64,000 nt of DNA from Microbacterium maritypicum (GCF_008868125.1 NZ_WAAQ01000002.1:496001-560000); one strand, 5' to 3'; counted from the first letter of the stretch, positions 33,614 through 42,468 are shown. Notes: generated by a model from the sequence alone, not told the origin. Translations and numbers: made by a program.

Positions 33614-34413
33614 GAGCGGGCCTTTCCGGTGCCGCGCGCGACGCGGCCGATCAGGAGGAGCAGGAGGAACACGAACACCATCGCGAGCAGGGTGAAGATG
33701 GCCGGCGCGTACGGATCCTGTTTGTTCACCACGACCATGGCGGTCTGGAACACCTGGCGGTTCAGGAGGGAGGCGATCGTGAACTCTCCGAGCACCACGG
33801 CGATGGAGATGAGAGATGCGGCGAGCAGCCCCTGGCGGAGGTTCGGGGCGAGCACTTTCAGCACGACCGTCGGCCAGCTCGCGCCGAGCGAACGTGCGGC
33901 CTCGGAGAGGGTGCGCAGGTCGGCGGCGTCGATCGATGCCTGGATCGACCGGAACGCGAACGGCAACACGGTGATCCCGTAGGCGAACGCGAGCGTCCAG
34001 GTGCCGGTGCCGAACGCACGGCCGATCTGCACGTAGATCGGGGCCAGCCCGACCACGAGCACGATCGCCGGGATCGAGATGGGCAGCAGCACCGCGAATT
34101 CGAAAGCGGGCTTGAGGTTCGGGAAGCGCAGGTTCACCAGGATCATCGTCGGCGCGAGCAGCAACAGCACGATCGCGACGGTGACGACGGCGAGCACCAG
34201 GGAGTTGCCCAACCCCGTCCAGATCGGCTTGAGCGTCGCCGCGGCCGCGGGGTCGAACAACGCGGTCCAGCGTGCGAACGACAGCCCGCCTTCGGGGTCG
34301 CGGAGGGTGAAGAGGAAAGTCGACACGAGGGGAACGGCGAAGAACGCACCGACCAGGATGCCGATGGCCCAGCGGGTCGCGAGAGAGGGGCCGAGTCGGT
34401 TCACGACTGCCAC
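33610..34413 (-). CDS. ABC importer permease, second subunit
   Basis: A 267-residue PotC/PhnV-type permease with six hydrophobic segments. The EAA loop reads EAARSLGASWPTVVLKVLAPNLRQG. It overlaps the first permease gene by 13 nt and the ATPase gene by 4 nt. It pairs with the other permease to form the channel of the importer encoded here. Confidence 0.9.
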   Translation of the reverse strand: MAVVNRLGPSLATRWAIGILVGAFFAVPLVSTFLFTLRDPEGGLSFARWTALFDPAAAATLKPIWTGLGNSLVLAVVTVAIVLLLLAPTMILVNLRFPNLKPAFEFAVLLPISIPAIVLVVGLAPIYVQIGRAFGTGTWTLAFAYGITVLPFAFRSIQASIDAADLRTLSEAARSLGASWPTVVLKVLAPNLRQGLLAASLISIAVVLGEFTIASLLNRQVFQTAMVVVNKQDPYAPAIFTLLAMVFVFLLLLLIGRVARGTGKARS

Positions 34414-35339
34414 CTCGCTGCTCGTCGCTGCACGAAGGAGTAAAGCGCCATCACGATCCCGACGATCACGATCATGCCGAGCGCGAGAGCACCGGCGAGG
34501 TTCTCCCGTCCGAGCACGGTCTCACTCGTGAGGGCCGTGCGGATCTGCAGCGGCACGATCTGCGCACCCTGGCTGGCGAGGGCGGCGGCAGTGGCGTACG
34601 AGGAGAACGCGTTCGCGAACAGGAGCAGCAGGCTGGCGAGGAACGAGGGCGCGAGCACAGGGATGCCGATGCGCAGCCAGAAGCTCGCACGGGTGCCGCC
34701 GAGGGTGAGGTTCGCCTCGGCCCACTGCGGCTTGAGCGCGGCGAGGGCGGGCATGAAGGTGATGACCATCAGTGGTATCTGGAAGTAGAAGTAGGGGAGG
34801 ACGAGGCCGGGCAGCTCGTAGAGCCACGTGCCGTTCTCGAAGATGTTGACGCCGAAGGACTCCTTCAGGAACACGGTGACGACGCCTTGGATGCCGATGG
34901 TCGCGATGAAGGCGAATGCGAGCATGACGCCGCCGAACTGCGCGAGCACACCCGCTGCGGCGTCCACTGCCGAGCGCGTTCGGCTCTCGGGGTCCATGCC
35001 GAGCAGGGCGTAGCAGACGAGGGCGCCGACGATCGCGCCGACGACGGCGGTGAGCAGCGAGAGTCCCGCCGAGTTCGCGAACGTGTTCAGCACGACGGGG
35101 TCGGCGAGGGCCGACAGGTTCGTCCAGGTGAAGGAGCCGTCCTTCGTGAAGAAGCCGGAACCGATCGACAGGATCGTCGGCACCGCCAGGAAGAGCACGA
35201 CGTAGGCGGCGAAGGGGACGAGCCCGAGCCACGCGAAGGACGGAGCGGACCGCCGGGTCCTCGCGTGCGGCGAGGACCCGGCGGAGGTGGCGGGGGCGGA
35301 TGCCGCAGCATCCGCCACCGTTGCGGAAAGGGTGGTCAC
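34401..35339 (-). CDS. ABC importer permease, first subunit
   Basis: A permease of about 312 residues with an Ala/Ser-rich cytoplasmic N-terminus (roughly 35 residues) and six helices. An EAA-like loop is present in WAEANLTLGGTRASFWLRIGIPVLAP. I prefer GTG 35339, which overlaps the binding-protein stop as GTGA, to an in-frame GTG 18 nt upstream. The N-terminal Ala-rich tail is poorly conserved in this family. Confidence 0.88.
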   Translation of the reverse strand: MTTLSATVADAAASAPATSAGSSPHARTRRSAPSFAWLGLVPFAAYVVLFLAVPTILSIGSGFFTKDGSFTWTNLSALADPVVLNTFANSAGLSLLTAVVGAIVGALVCYALLGMDPESRTRSAVDAAAGVLAQFGGVMLAFAFIATIGIQGVVTVFLKESFGVNIFENGTWLYELPGLVLPYFYFQIPLMVITFMPALAALKPQWAEANLTLGGTRASFWLRIGIPVLAPSFLASLLLLFANAFSSYATAAALASQGAQIVPLQIRTALTSETVLGRENLAGALALGMIVIVGIVMALYSFVQRRAARWQS

Positions 35340-36475
35340 TGGACCGCCGAAGCCCACTTCTCGCCGAGCAGCGTGCCGGCGTTCGTCGACTGCTCCTCGG
35401 TCGGGACCACGGTCTCCTCAGGAGCCTCGGGGAGTGCGGCGGCGAGGTCGGCGTCGATCGTGCCGGCGTCGGTCATGGCCTCCATGCGCACCGGACGGGC
35501 GCCGCCCTTCAGCCAGAGGTTCTGCACCTCGTCGCTGTAGAGGAACTCCTGCCACAGACGTGCGGCAGCAGGGTGCGGGGCGTCGGCGTTGATGGCCTGG
35601 TTGTAGTATCCGGCGTAACCGGTGCCGTCGAACACGACGACCTTCCAGTCCTTGTTGTCCGCCGTGTGCGAGGCGTTCAGGTAGTCCCAGTCGAACACGA
35701 CGGGGGTCTCGCCGCTCGCGATGGTCGCGGTCGTCACGTCGACCTTGAGCAGGTTGCCGGCCTTCTGCAGCTCGGAGAAGAAGTCGATGCCCGGCTGGAA
35801 GTCGTCGAGGGTGCCGTCGGACTGCACGGTGGCGAGTCCCACAGCTGCGAACGCGGCTCCGGCCTGGGTCGGGTCGCCGTTGATCGCGACCGCGCCCTTG
35901 TAGTCGGCCGAGAGCAGGTCCGAGAGCTCGGCGGGAGCGTCGAACTTCGACGAGTCGTAGCCGATCGACATGTACCCGCCGTAGTCGCCGACGAAGAGAC
36001 CGGTGGGCTCCTTCAGCTCCGCGGGGATGTCATCCCAGGTCTGCACCTTGTAGGGAGCGAAGACATCCGTGTTCTGCAGGGCGACGGTGAGGCCGATGTC
36101 GAACACGTCGGGCGCGGTGTCCAGGCCCTCGTTCGTCTTCGCGGCCTGGATCTCCTCGGCGCTCGAGACGTCGGGGGACGCTTCGTTGATGGTGATCTCG
36201 GGGTACTTCTCGGCGAACAGATCGAGGATCTCGCCGTAGTTGGCCCAGTCGCGGGGCAACGCGATGACGTTGAGCGAGCCCTCGGCCTTGGCCGCGGCCT
36301 CGAGATCGGCGAACGTGCCGAAGTCGGCGACCGAGGTCGCGGCGGAGGCGTCCACGTCGGAGCCGCCGGCGGCGGGCGCGTCGGTCGCGCCTGCGCAGGA
36401 GGTCAGCGCCAGTACGGCCGTGGTGGCAAGGGCGATGCCGGCGCCGATGCGCGCGCGGCGGGTGAAGCGAGCCAT
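35336..36475 (-). CDS. Extracellular solute-binding lipoprotein (family 1/AfuA-like)
   Basis: A 379-residue binding protein. The signal peptide ends in LTSC (lipid Cys27) and is followed by an Ala/Gly/Asp linker. The mature region has RDWANYGEILDLFAEKYPEITINEASPD, then GLFVGDYGGYMSIGYDSSKF and VVFDWDYLNASH, typical of the ferric-iron/phosphonate/polyamine cluster. No iron box is seen nearby, so iron is not favoured over other ligands. The ribosome site GAGAGGA lies inside one arm of a 12-bp inverted repeat, pointing to special control of this gene. Confidence 0.88.
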   Translation of the reverse strand: MARFTRRARIGAGIALATTAVLALTSCAGATDAPAAGGSDVDASAATSVADFGTFADLEAAAKAEGSLNVIALPRDWANYGEILDLFAEKYPEITINEASPDVSSAEEIQAAKTNEGLDTAPDVFDIGLTVALQNTDVFAPYKVQTWDDIPAELKEPTGLFVGDYGGYMSIGYDSSKFDAPAELSDLLSADYKGAVAINGDPTQAGAAFAAVGLATVQSDGTLDDFQPGIDFFSELQKAGNLLKVDVTTATIASGETPVVFDWDYLNASHTADNKDWKVVVFDGTGYAGYYNQAINADAPHPAAARLWQEFLYSDEVQNLWLKGGARPVRMEAMTDAGTIDADLAAALPEAPEETVVPTEEQSTNAGTLLGEKWASAVQ

Positions 36476-36476
36476 G

Positions 36477-36531
36477 AGTGTCCTCTCGGTGTCCGGCGCT
36501 GTGAGCCGGTTTCGGGTTGCGAGAGGACACT
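36477..36531 (-). promoter_or_regulatory. 12-bp inverted repeat enclosing the ribosome site of the binding-protein gene
   Basis: On the coding (minus) strand AGTGTCCTCTCG (36531-36520) pairs with CGAGAGGACACT (36488-36477), which ends one base before the ATG and contains the ribosome site. Between them lies an inner CCGGC/GCCGG stem. It may fold as an RNA hairpin hiding the ribosome site. Alternatively a possible -10 CATAGT (36529-36534) overlaps the far arm; if that is used, the repeat works as a DNA operator instead. Confidence 0.65.
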
Positions 36532-36610
36532 ATGAGGCGGAGGTTGCCGCCCGTCGCGGGTCTGGTGAACGGATGGTGGCGAGGCGGTGGCCGAACAGGG
36601 CCACGGCGTC

Positions 36611-37126
36611 TCAGCCCTGCGGGACGCTGTACTTGAAGCCGCGGTGCGAGCCGACGTAGCCCAGCCGCTCGTAGAAGCGGTGCGCGTCGGTGCGGGAGGC
36701 GTCCGAGGTGAGCTGCACCATGCTCGCGCCGACCGCAGGGGCAGCAGCCTCCGACACCCAGCGCATCACGGCGGAGCCGATGCCCGACGAGCGCAGGCTG
36801 CTCTGCACGCGGACCGCCTCGACCAGCAGCCGTCGGGCGCCGCGACGTGCCATCCCGGGGATCGAGGTGAGCTGCAGCGTGCCGACGATCGCGCCGTCGT
36901 GCTCGACGACGAGCAGGTCGTTCGACGGTTCGGCCAGGATCTCGATGAGACCCTGTCGATAGGCCGGTCGGTCCTCCTCGGAGGCCACATCGCCGCGGGC
37001 CGCGCTGATCGGGTCGTCGGCGAGCAGGGCGATCACGGCATCCGTGTCATCGAGCGTGGCACGCCGCAGGAGTGCCGTCCCGATGCGCGATTCGAAAGAG
37101 TGGGGCAGCGGGAGGGCGTCGAGCAT
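36611..37126 (-). CDS. GNAT-family N-acetyltransferase
   Basis: A 171-residue acetyltransferase. LLRRATLDDTDAVIALLADDP is the usual N-terminal strand/helix. VGTLQLTSIPGM is followed by the acetyl-CoA loop VQSSLRSSGIGSAVMRW, and ASRTDAHRFYERLGYVGSH is the typical C-terminus. The gene is probably leaderless: CAGACT lies 6 nt before ATG 37126. Substrate unknown. Confidence 0.9.
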   Translation of the reverse strand: MLDALPLPHSFESRIGTALLRRATLDDTDAVIALLADDPISAARGDVASEEDRPAYRQGLIEILAEPSNDLLVVEHDGAIVGTLQLTSIPGMARRGARRLLVEAVRVQSSLRSSGIGSAVMRWVSEAAAPAVGASMVQLTSDASRTDAHRFYERLGYVGSHRGFKYSVPQG

Positions 37127-37132
37127 GGCTCC

Positions 37133-37138
37133 AGTCTG
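37133..37138 (-). promoter_or_regulatory. -10-like element of a probable leaderless promoter (GNAT)
   Basis: CAGACT on the minus strand, 6 nt before ATG 37126. It is a C-for-T variant of the TAnnnT pattern. Confidence 0.4.
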
Positions 37139-37192
37139 CCAGCGCACGGAGCGGATGCCGGAGCGGCGTCCACTCTCTGGAATCATGGCGAG

Positions 37193-38020
37193 GTGGATAT
37201 CGGCGCCGTGCTCGGTCTGGAGCAGCTCACGTGGGGGATGCTCCTGCTCGTCGTCGTCGCTGCGTTCTGCGCCGGCTGGATCGACGCCGTCGTCGGCGGG
37301 GGAGGACTGCTGCAGCTGCCCGCGCTGCTGCTGATCCCCGGTATCTCGCCGGTGCAGGCCCTTGCGACGAACAAGCTCGCTTCGGTCTTCGGCACCGCGA
37401 CCAGCAGTGCCACCTACTATCGGCGCGCGAAACCCGACATCCGCACCGCCGTGCCGATGGCGATCGTCGCACTGATCGGCTCGTTCGGGGGCGCGGCCGT
37501 CGCGACGGTGCTACCGCCGGCCGCCTTCAAGCCGATCATCGTGATCGCCCTGCTCGTGGTGGCGTTGTTCACCGCGTTCCGGCCGCAGATGGGGGCGGCG
37601 ACCCAGCTGCGGTTCCACGGGCACAAGCACCACATCATGGCGGGCGCGGCAGGACTCGGCATCGGCTTCTACGACGGGATGATCGGTCCGGGCACGGGTA
37701 CCTTCCTCGTCATCACGCTCGTCGCACTGCTCGGCTACGACTTCCTGCAGGCCAGCGCCAAGGCCAAGATCGTCAACCTCGCCACGAACGCGGGCGCACT
37801 GATGCTGTTCATCCCGCACGGTGCCGTGCTGTGGCTGCTCGGCGGCATCCTCGCCGTCGCGAACGTCGCGGGCAGCTACCTGGGGTCGCGGATGGCGATC
37901 TCCCGCGGGACCACGTTCATCCGGGTCGTCTTCCTCGTGGTCGTGATCGTCCTGATCGGCAAGCTCGGCGTCGACGTCTGGAACGAGAACATCCTCCCCG
38001 CCTTCGCGTCACTCGGCTGA
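37193..38020 (+). CDS. TSUP family (TauE/SafE) membrane exporter
   Basis: A 275-residue membrane protein with eight or so helices in two repeats. The family signatures GWIDAVVGGGGLLQLPAL (repeat one) and GFYDGMIGPGTGTFLVITLVAL (repeat two) are unmistakable. TSUP proteins move sulfur-containing or organic anions such as sulfite, sulfoacetate or thiosulfate; the substrate here is not known. The start is GTG 37193. It ends at a strong terminator shared with aspS. Confidence 0.9.
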   Translation: MDIGAVLGLEQLTWGMLLLVVVAAFCAGWIDAVVGGGGLLQLPALLLIPGISPVQALATNKLASVFGTATSSATYYRRAKPDIRTAVPMAIVALIGSFGGAAVATVLPPAAFKPIIVIALLVVALFTAFRPQMGAATQLRFHGHKHHIMAGAAGLGIGFYDGMIGPGTGTFLVITLVALLGYDFLQASAKAKIVNLATNAGALMLFIPHGAVLWLLGGILAVANVAGSYLGSRMAISRGTTFIRVVFLVVVIVLIGKLGVDVWNENILPAFASLG

Positions 38021-38031
38021 ACGACCGAAAG

Positions 38032-38074
38032 CGCCCGGGCCGCACGAGTCCGAGGACTGCGTGCGACCCGGGCG
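38032..38074. terminator. Compound hairpin terminator between TSUP and aspS
   Basis: CGCCCGGGCCGCAC (38032-38045) pairs with GTGCGACCCGGGCG (38061-38074) with one mismatch. An inner AGTCC/GGACT stem fills the loop. It probably serves both convergent genes. Confidence 0.7.
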
Positions 38075-38096
38075 TGAGTCCGCGTGGCGGTGGGCG

Positions 38097-39878
38097 TCAG
38101 GCCTCGTCGTCTTCGGGCTCGTAGTCGACGCCGGCCTCGGCGCGCTGCGCGTCGGTGATGGGCGCCGGAGCGGAGGTGAGCGGGTCGAAGCCGTTGCCCG
38201 ACTTCGGGAAGGCGATGACCTCGCGGATCGACTCGGTCTTGGTCAGGTGCTGTAGCACGCGGTCCATGCCGAGCGCGATGCCGCCGTGGGGCGGTGCGCC
38301 GAACTTGAACGCGTCGAGCAGGAAGCCGAACTGCTCGTCGGCCTGCTCGTCGCTGATGCCCATGACTTCGAACACGCGCTTCTGCACGTCTTCGCGGTGG
38401 ATGCGGATCGAGCCGCCGCCGAGCTCCGAGCCGTTGCACACGATGTCGTACGCGTAGGCGAGGGCGGATCCGGGGTCGGTGTCGAATGTGTCCTGGAACT
38501 CGGGCTTGGGGCCGGTGAAGGCGTGGTGCACGGCCGTCCAGGCGCCCGCGCCGACGGCGACGTCACCGGAGGCCACGGCGTCGGCTGCCGGCTCGAACAT
38601 CGGAGCGTCGACGACCCAGGTGAAGGCGAATTCATCGGGGTTCAGGTAGCCGAGGCGGCGGCCGATCTCGACGCGCGCGGCACCGAGCAGCGCACGGCTC
38701 TCCTTGGTGGAACCGGCGGCGAAGAAGACGCAGTCGCCGGTCTCGGCACCGACGAGCTCGGCGAGTCCGGCCTGCTCGGCCTCGGACAGGTTCTTCGCGG
38801 CAGGGCCGCCGAGCGTGCCGTCCTCGTTGAACAGCACGTAGGCGAGGCCGCGGGCGCCGCGCTGCTTGGCCCAGTCCTGCCAGGCGTCGAGCTGCTTGCG
38901 GGGCTGCGAGGCGCCACCGGGCATGCGCACCGCGCCGACGTACTCCGCCTGGAAGACGCGGAACGGGGTGTCCTTGAAGTACTCGGTCGCCTCGACGAGC
39001 TCGAGTCCGAAGCGCAGGTCAGGCTTGTCGGAGCCGTACTTGGCCATGGCGTCGGCGTAGGTCATGCGCGGCAGGGGCGTGGCCACCTCGACACCGATCG
39101 TCGCCCACATCGCCACGATGAGCGACTCCATGAGCGTGATCACGTCTTCCTGGTCGACGAAGCTCATCTCGATGTCGAGCTGCGTGAACTCCGGCTGACG
39201 GTCGGCGCGGAAGTCCTCGTCGCGGTAGCAGCGGGCGATCTGGAAGTACTTCTCGACGCCACCGACCATCAGCAGCTGCTTGAACAGCTGCGGCGACTGC
39301 GGCAGGGCGTACCAGCTGCCGGGGCTCAGGCGAGCCGGCACCAGGAAGTCGCGCGCGCCTTCGGGCGTGGAGCGCGTGAGGGTGGGCGTCTCGACTTCGG
39401 TGAAGTCGTCGGCGTGCAGTACGTCGCGGATCGCCTTGTAGACGTTCGAGCGCAGGCGCAGAGCGGATGCGGGGGCCGGACGACGCAGGTCGAGGTAGCG
39501 GTACTTGAGACGGGCTTCCTCGCCCACGGTCTCGGTGTCGGCGAGCGCCGTGGAGACCTGGAAGGGGAGGGGAGCGGACTCGTTCAGCACCTCGACGTCG
39601 GTCGCGATGAGCTCGATCTCGCCGGTGGGGAGGTTCGGGTTCGCGTTGCCCTCGGGGCGCAGCGACACCTCGCCGGTCACCTTCAGCACGAATTCGTTGC
39701 GCAGCGGGTGCGCGATCTCCTCGTCGCGGATGACGACCTGAGCGATGCCGGAGGCGTCCCGCAGATCGATGAAAGCGACTCCTCCGTGGTCACGACGGCG
39801 ATCGACCCAACCCGAGAGAGTGACGGTCTGACCGATGTGCTCGGCTCGCAGAGAGCCTGCCGAGTGGGTGCGAAGCAC
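38097..39878 (-). CDS. aspS: Aspartyl-tRNA synthetase (probably non-discriminating, Asp/Asn)
   Basis: A 593-residue class II synthetase. It has an N-terminal OB-fold anticodon domain, motif 2 [18 protein letters not shown], a bacterial GAD insertion, and motif 3 [14 protein letters not shown]. The residue at position 31, in [10 protein letters not shown], is His, and the loop [10 protein letters not shown] also resembles non-discriminating enzymes. Such AspRS also charges tRNA-Asn with Asp, which GatCAB then amidates. GTG start with AAGGA 7 nt upstream; a TAGAAT -10 lies at 39918-39923. No T-box is evident in the short leader. Confidence 0.95.
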   Translation of the reverse strand: MLRTHSAGSLRAEHIGQTVTLSGWVDRRRDHGGVAFIDLRDASGIAQVVIRDEEIAHPLRNEFVLKVTGEVSLRPEGNANPNLPTGEIELIATDVEVLNESAPLPFQVSTALADTETVGEEARLKYRYLDLRRPAPASALRLRSNVYKAIRDVLHADDFTEVETPTLTRSTPEGARDFLVPARLSPGSWYALPQSPQLFKQLLMVGGVEKYFQIARCYRDEDFRADRQPEFTQLDIEMSFVDQEDVITLMESLIVAMWATIGVEVATPLPRMTYADAMAKYGSDKPDLRFGLELVEATEYFKDTPFRVFQAEYVGAVRMPGGASQPRKQLDAWQDWAKQRGARGLAYVLFNEDGTLGGPAAKNLSEAEQAGLAELVGAETGDCVFFAAGSTKESRALLGAARVEIGRRLGYLNPDEFAFTWVVDAPMFEPAADAVASGDVAVGAGAWTAVHHAFTGPKPEFQDTFDTDPGSALAYAYDIVCNGSELGGGSIRIHREDVQKRVFEVMGISDEQADEQFGFLLDAFKFGAPPHGGIALGMDRVLQHLTKTESIREVIAFPKSGNGFDPLTSAPAPITDAQRAEAGVDYEPEDDEA

Positions 39879-39917
39879 GGAGTATTCCTTCTGATCTGGG
39901 AAATGGGGAACCCGCCC

Positions 39918-39923
39918 ATTCTA
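39918..39923 (-). promoter_or_regulatory. -10 element of the aspS promoter
   Basis: TAGAAT on the minus strand about 40 nt upstream of the GTG start, giving a short conventional leader with a ribosome site. Confidence 0.5.
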
Positions 39924-40021
39924 CGGGGGCGGTCGGGAGGTCATCGGCCCCGTCGGCGGCGTCCGGGGCGGCATGTCAGTAGGATCGCCACGACACAGCT
40001 CTTACACAGAAAGGATGCACC

Positions 40022-40396
40022 GTGGACAACAACGGCATCGCCGATCTCTACGCATCGATCTTCTCCGGTACTACGGGCCTGATCGCGCTCGTCTTCTACA
40101 TCCTCGTCGCCATCGGGCTGTGGAAGGTGTTCACGAAGGCCGGATACCCCGGCATCCTCGCGATCATCCCGATCGTGAACCTCGTCTTCCTGGTGAAGAT
40201 CGCCGGAATGTCCGGCTGGTTCGCACTGCTGTACCTCATCCCGGTCGCGAACCTGATCCTCGCGATCATCGTCGCGTTCAAGCTCGGTGAGCGCTTCAAC
40301 AAGGGCGGGCTCTTCTCGTTCTTCCTGCTTTTCCTCTTCCCGTACATCGGGTACCTGATCCTCGGCTTCGGGGATTCGCGCTACAGCAAGGCGTGA
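40022..40396 (+). CDS. DUF5684 membrane protein
   Basis: A 124-residue protein with three or four hydrophobic helices separated by short polar loops such as WKVFTKAGYPGILAIIPIVN and FKLGERFNKGG, the pattern of DUF5684. GTG start with AAAGGA 7 nt upstream and a TAGGAT -10 near 39979. No function known. It lies one base upstream of the phosphatase gene. Confidence 0.85.
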   Translation: MDNNGIADLYASIFSGTTGLIALVFYILVAIGLWKVFTKAGYPGILAIIPIVNLVFLVKIAGMSGWFALLYLIPVANLILAIIVAFKLGERFNKGGLFSFFLLFLFPYIGYLILGFGDSRYSKA

Positions 40397-40397
40397 C

Positions 40398-41027
40398 ATG
40401 ACGGCGTCCCGGTTGCACCTCGTCCGACACGGCGAGGTGCACAATCCGGCCCGCGTGCTCTACGGTCGTCTTCCCGACTACCACCTGAGCACGGCGGGCC
40501 GGGGGATGGCCGCAGCGGCGACCGACCACGTGGCCTCGCTCGAGCGTCCCGTGCGCGCGCTGTACTCCTCGCCGCTGGAGCGTGCGCAGGAGTCGGCCGA
40601 GCCGTTCGCGGAGCGCTTCGACCTCGTGCCCGAGGTCGACATCCGCCTGATCGAGCCGACCAACGTGTTCGAGGGGACGCAGATGCGCCGTTCCCTGATG
40701 AACCCGCTGAACTGGTGGCACCTGCGCCAGCCGTCCGTTCCCAGCTGGGGTGAGCCGTATTCCTCCATCGCGGAGCGGATGCTCGGCATCATGGACGAAG
40801 CGTGGGATGCGGCACCGGACGGCGACGTCGTGATGGTCTCGCACCAGGCGCCGATCTGGATCACCCACCTCCGGGTGGCGGGCCTGCCCTTGCAGCACGA
40901 CCCGCGCACGCGTCGCTGCGCCCTGTCGAGTGTCACCTCGTTCGAGCGCGTCGGCGACGTCTGGCGAGAGGTCGCCTACGCCGAGCCCGCCGCGACCGGC
41001 GGCGCCGTGGACGTCGGCGCGGTCTGA
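40398..41027 (+). CDS. Histidine phosphatase family protein (phosphoglycerate-mutase-like)
   Basis: A 209-residue enzyme of the histidine phosphatase superfamily. The catalytic motif is LVRHGE near residue 8, where the His is phosphorylated. ALYSSPLERAQESAEPFAE carries the second conserved Arg, and VVMVSHQAPI supplies the second catalytic His. Substrate may be a sugar phosphate, phosphoprotein or cofactor intermediate. The ATG follows the upstream stop by one base, implying coupling. Confidence 0.9.
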   Translation: MTASRLHLVRHGEVHNPARVLYGRLPDYHLSTAGRGMAAAATDHVASLERPVRALYSSPLERAQESAEPFAERFDLVPEVDIRLIEPTNVFEGTQMRRSLMNPLNWWHLRQPSVPSWGEPYSSIAERMLGIMDEAWDAAPDGDVVMVSHQAPIWITHLRVAGLPLQHDPRTRRCALSSVTSFERVGDVWREVAYAEPAATGGAVDVGAV

Positions 41028-41051
41028 GCCGGTCCTCGCGACGCGCCCCGC

Positions 41052-41957
41052 TCAGTGCTCGGCGGCCAGGAGCGACTGGATGATGCCGACCGCGGCCAGC
41101 TGACCGGCGGCGGCCGCCAGCAGCACGGATGCCATCGGGCCGGGAAGGGTCGCACGGTGGGCGAGATCGCCCGCGGCGAAGACCCCGGGGAGCGAGGTGC
41201 GTCCGAACTCGTCGATCTCGATGCAGCCGGACTCGAGCATCTGCAGGTCGAGCTGCGCGACCAACGGTGACCGCTGGCGCATCGATCCCGCCGCGACGAA
41301 GATGCCGTCGACCACGTGCTCATCGTGGTGGGTGCGGATGCGCACGCCTCCGTCGACCTTCTCGAGGGAGGAGACAGGGGCAGGGCTCACCCGCACGCCC
41401 TTCGCCTCGAGCATCTGGATGTCTTCGTCGGCGAACATCTCCCCGACGGGGAACACGGTGATGTCCCCGACGATCCGGCCCAGCAGCCCGATGATGTGCG
41501 CGGCCCGAGGTGCGGCGCCGAGGATGGCGATCGGTCTTCCCGCGTGCTCGTGTCCGTCGCAGAACGGGCAGCTGAACGCGAGTGTGCCCCACAGGTCCTG
41601 CAGGCCGGGGACGTCGGGAAGGTCGTCGGCGACGCCCGTGGCGAGGATGACCTGGCGCCCCTCGACCACGGAGCCGTCGGAGATGCCAACGACGAAGGCA
41701 TCCTCGGCGCCCGAGACGCTCATCGCTGCGGCGTCGCGGATCTCCACGTCGTCGTAGGCGGAGAGCTCTGCCCGTGCGGTCGCGCGGAGCTGGGCGGGGG
41801 CAGTGCCGTCCGCGCCGATCATGTTGTGCATGTGCAGGACGGTGCCGTTGCGGTACTCGCCCGAGTCGAGGAGCAACGTGGAGCGGTGCATCCGCCCGAG
41901 GGTCAGAGCGGCCTGCAGTCCTGCCGGTCCTGCGCCGATCACGATGGCGTCGTACAT
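41052..41957 (-). CDS. FAD-dependent thioredoxin-reductase-like oxidoreductase
   Basis: A 301-residue flavoprotein. The FAD motif DAIVIGAGPAGLQAAL is at the N-terminus. The redox disulfide motif is CPFCDG (Cys130, Cys133), and the second FAD motif reads GVFAAGDLA. This is the layout of the small TrxR-like proteins paired with MerR or AsrR regulators. I chose ATG 41957, with AAGGA 7 nt upstream, over an in-frame ATG 42008 that would add 17 residues. It is divergent from a MerR gene with a shared palindrome, so induction by a thiol-reactive or oxidising signal is plausible. Confidence 0.88.
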   Translation of the reverse strand: MYDAIVIGAGPAGLQAALTLGRMHRSTLLLDSGEYRNGTVLHMHNMIGADGTAPAQLRATARAELSAYDDVEIRDAAAMSVSGAEDAFVVGISDGSVVEGRQVILATGVADDLPDVPGLQDLWGTLAFSCPFCDGHEHAGRPIAILGAAPRAAHIIGLLGRIVGDITVFPVGEMFADEDIQMLEAKGVRVSPAPVSSLEKVDGGVRIRTHHDEHVVDGIFVAAGSMRQRSPLVAQLDLQMLESGCIEIDEFGRTSLPGVFAAGDLAHRATLPGPMASVLLAAAAGQLAAVGIIQSLLAAEH

Positions 41958-42000
41958 GGTGGTCCTTCCGATGACGTTGTTGCGTTCCTCGTCAGTCTGT

Positions 42001-42022
42001 GACTTCATGTCAACATGAAGTC
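42001..42022. promoter_or_regulatory. Perfect 10+10 palindrome over the MerR start codon (probable operator)
   Basis: GACTTCATGT, spacer CA, ACATGAAGTC. The right arm contains the MerR ATG; the left arm contains an in-frame ATG of the divergent reductase frame, so both strands read ATGAAGTC. A dyad with this shape is typical of a MerR-family binding site and implies autoregulation. Confidence 0.75.
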
Positions 42023-42419
42023 AAGCGATGCGCACCCCTGGTCCGTCGGCGATGTGGCCGCCCGCGTCGAACTGCCCACGAACGTGCTGCGGCACTGGGA
42101 ATCGGTGGGTCTGCTCCGGCCGCCTCGAGACTCCGCGGGGCGACGGCGCTACGGCGAAGACGAGGTCGTGCGCATCGCCGTGATCCAGCGCAGCAAGGCC
42201 GCGGGGATGACGCTCGAACAGATCGGGGTACTGCTCGACGACGGCAGCGCCGGGCGCCACCAGGTGCTGCAGCAGCATCTGGACGACATCGATCGGCGCA
42301 TGGAGGAGATGCGCCGATCCCGCGAGATGACCGAGCACGCGATGGGCTGCCGGGCGCACGACATCGCCACCTGCCCGCGGTTCCGGGCGGGTGTGGACGA
42401 CGTTCTGGCACGCTTCTGA
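42015..42419 (+). CDS. MerR-family transcriptional regulator
   Basis: A 134-residue regulator. The winged helix (about 8-75) includes SVGDVAARVELPTNVLRHWE and GRRRYGEDEV, then a long dimerising helix (about 80-108). The C-terminus carries Cys112 and Cys120 in MGCRAHDIATCP with nearby His residues, a possible redox or metal sensor. The start codon lies within the palindromic operator. It faces a disulfide flavoreductase and probably controls it, by analogy with other MerR/oxidoreductase pairs. Confidence 0.9.
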   Translation: MKSSDAHPWSVGDVAARVELPTNVLRHWESVGLLRPPRDSAGRRRYGEDEVVRIAVIQRSKAAGMTLEQIGVLLDDGSAGRHQVLQQHLDDIDRRMEEMRRSREMTEHAMGCRAHDIATCPRFRAGVDDVLARF

Positions 42420-42468
42420 GACCCTCGGCGAGGCGCCCGTTTCCGGCTCGCGCATAGGATCCTCTGCG

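Noticed and set aside
32522..36475. Assignment of the second importer as a ferric iron transporter.
   Set aside because: The family fits, but no DtxR/IdeR box lies upstream and related proteins carry phosphonates or polyamines, so the ligand is left open.
38000..40021. A possible T-box or other riboswitch before aspS.
   Set aside because: The leader from the TAGAAT element to the GTG is only about 40 nt and shows no specifier-loop structure.
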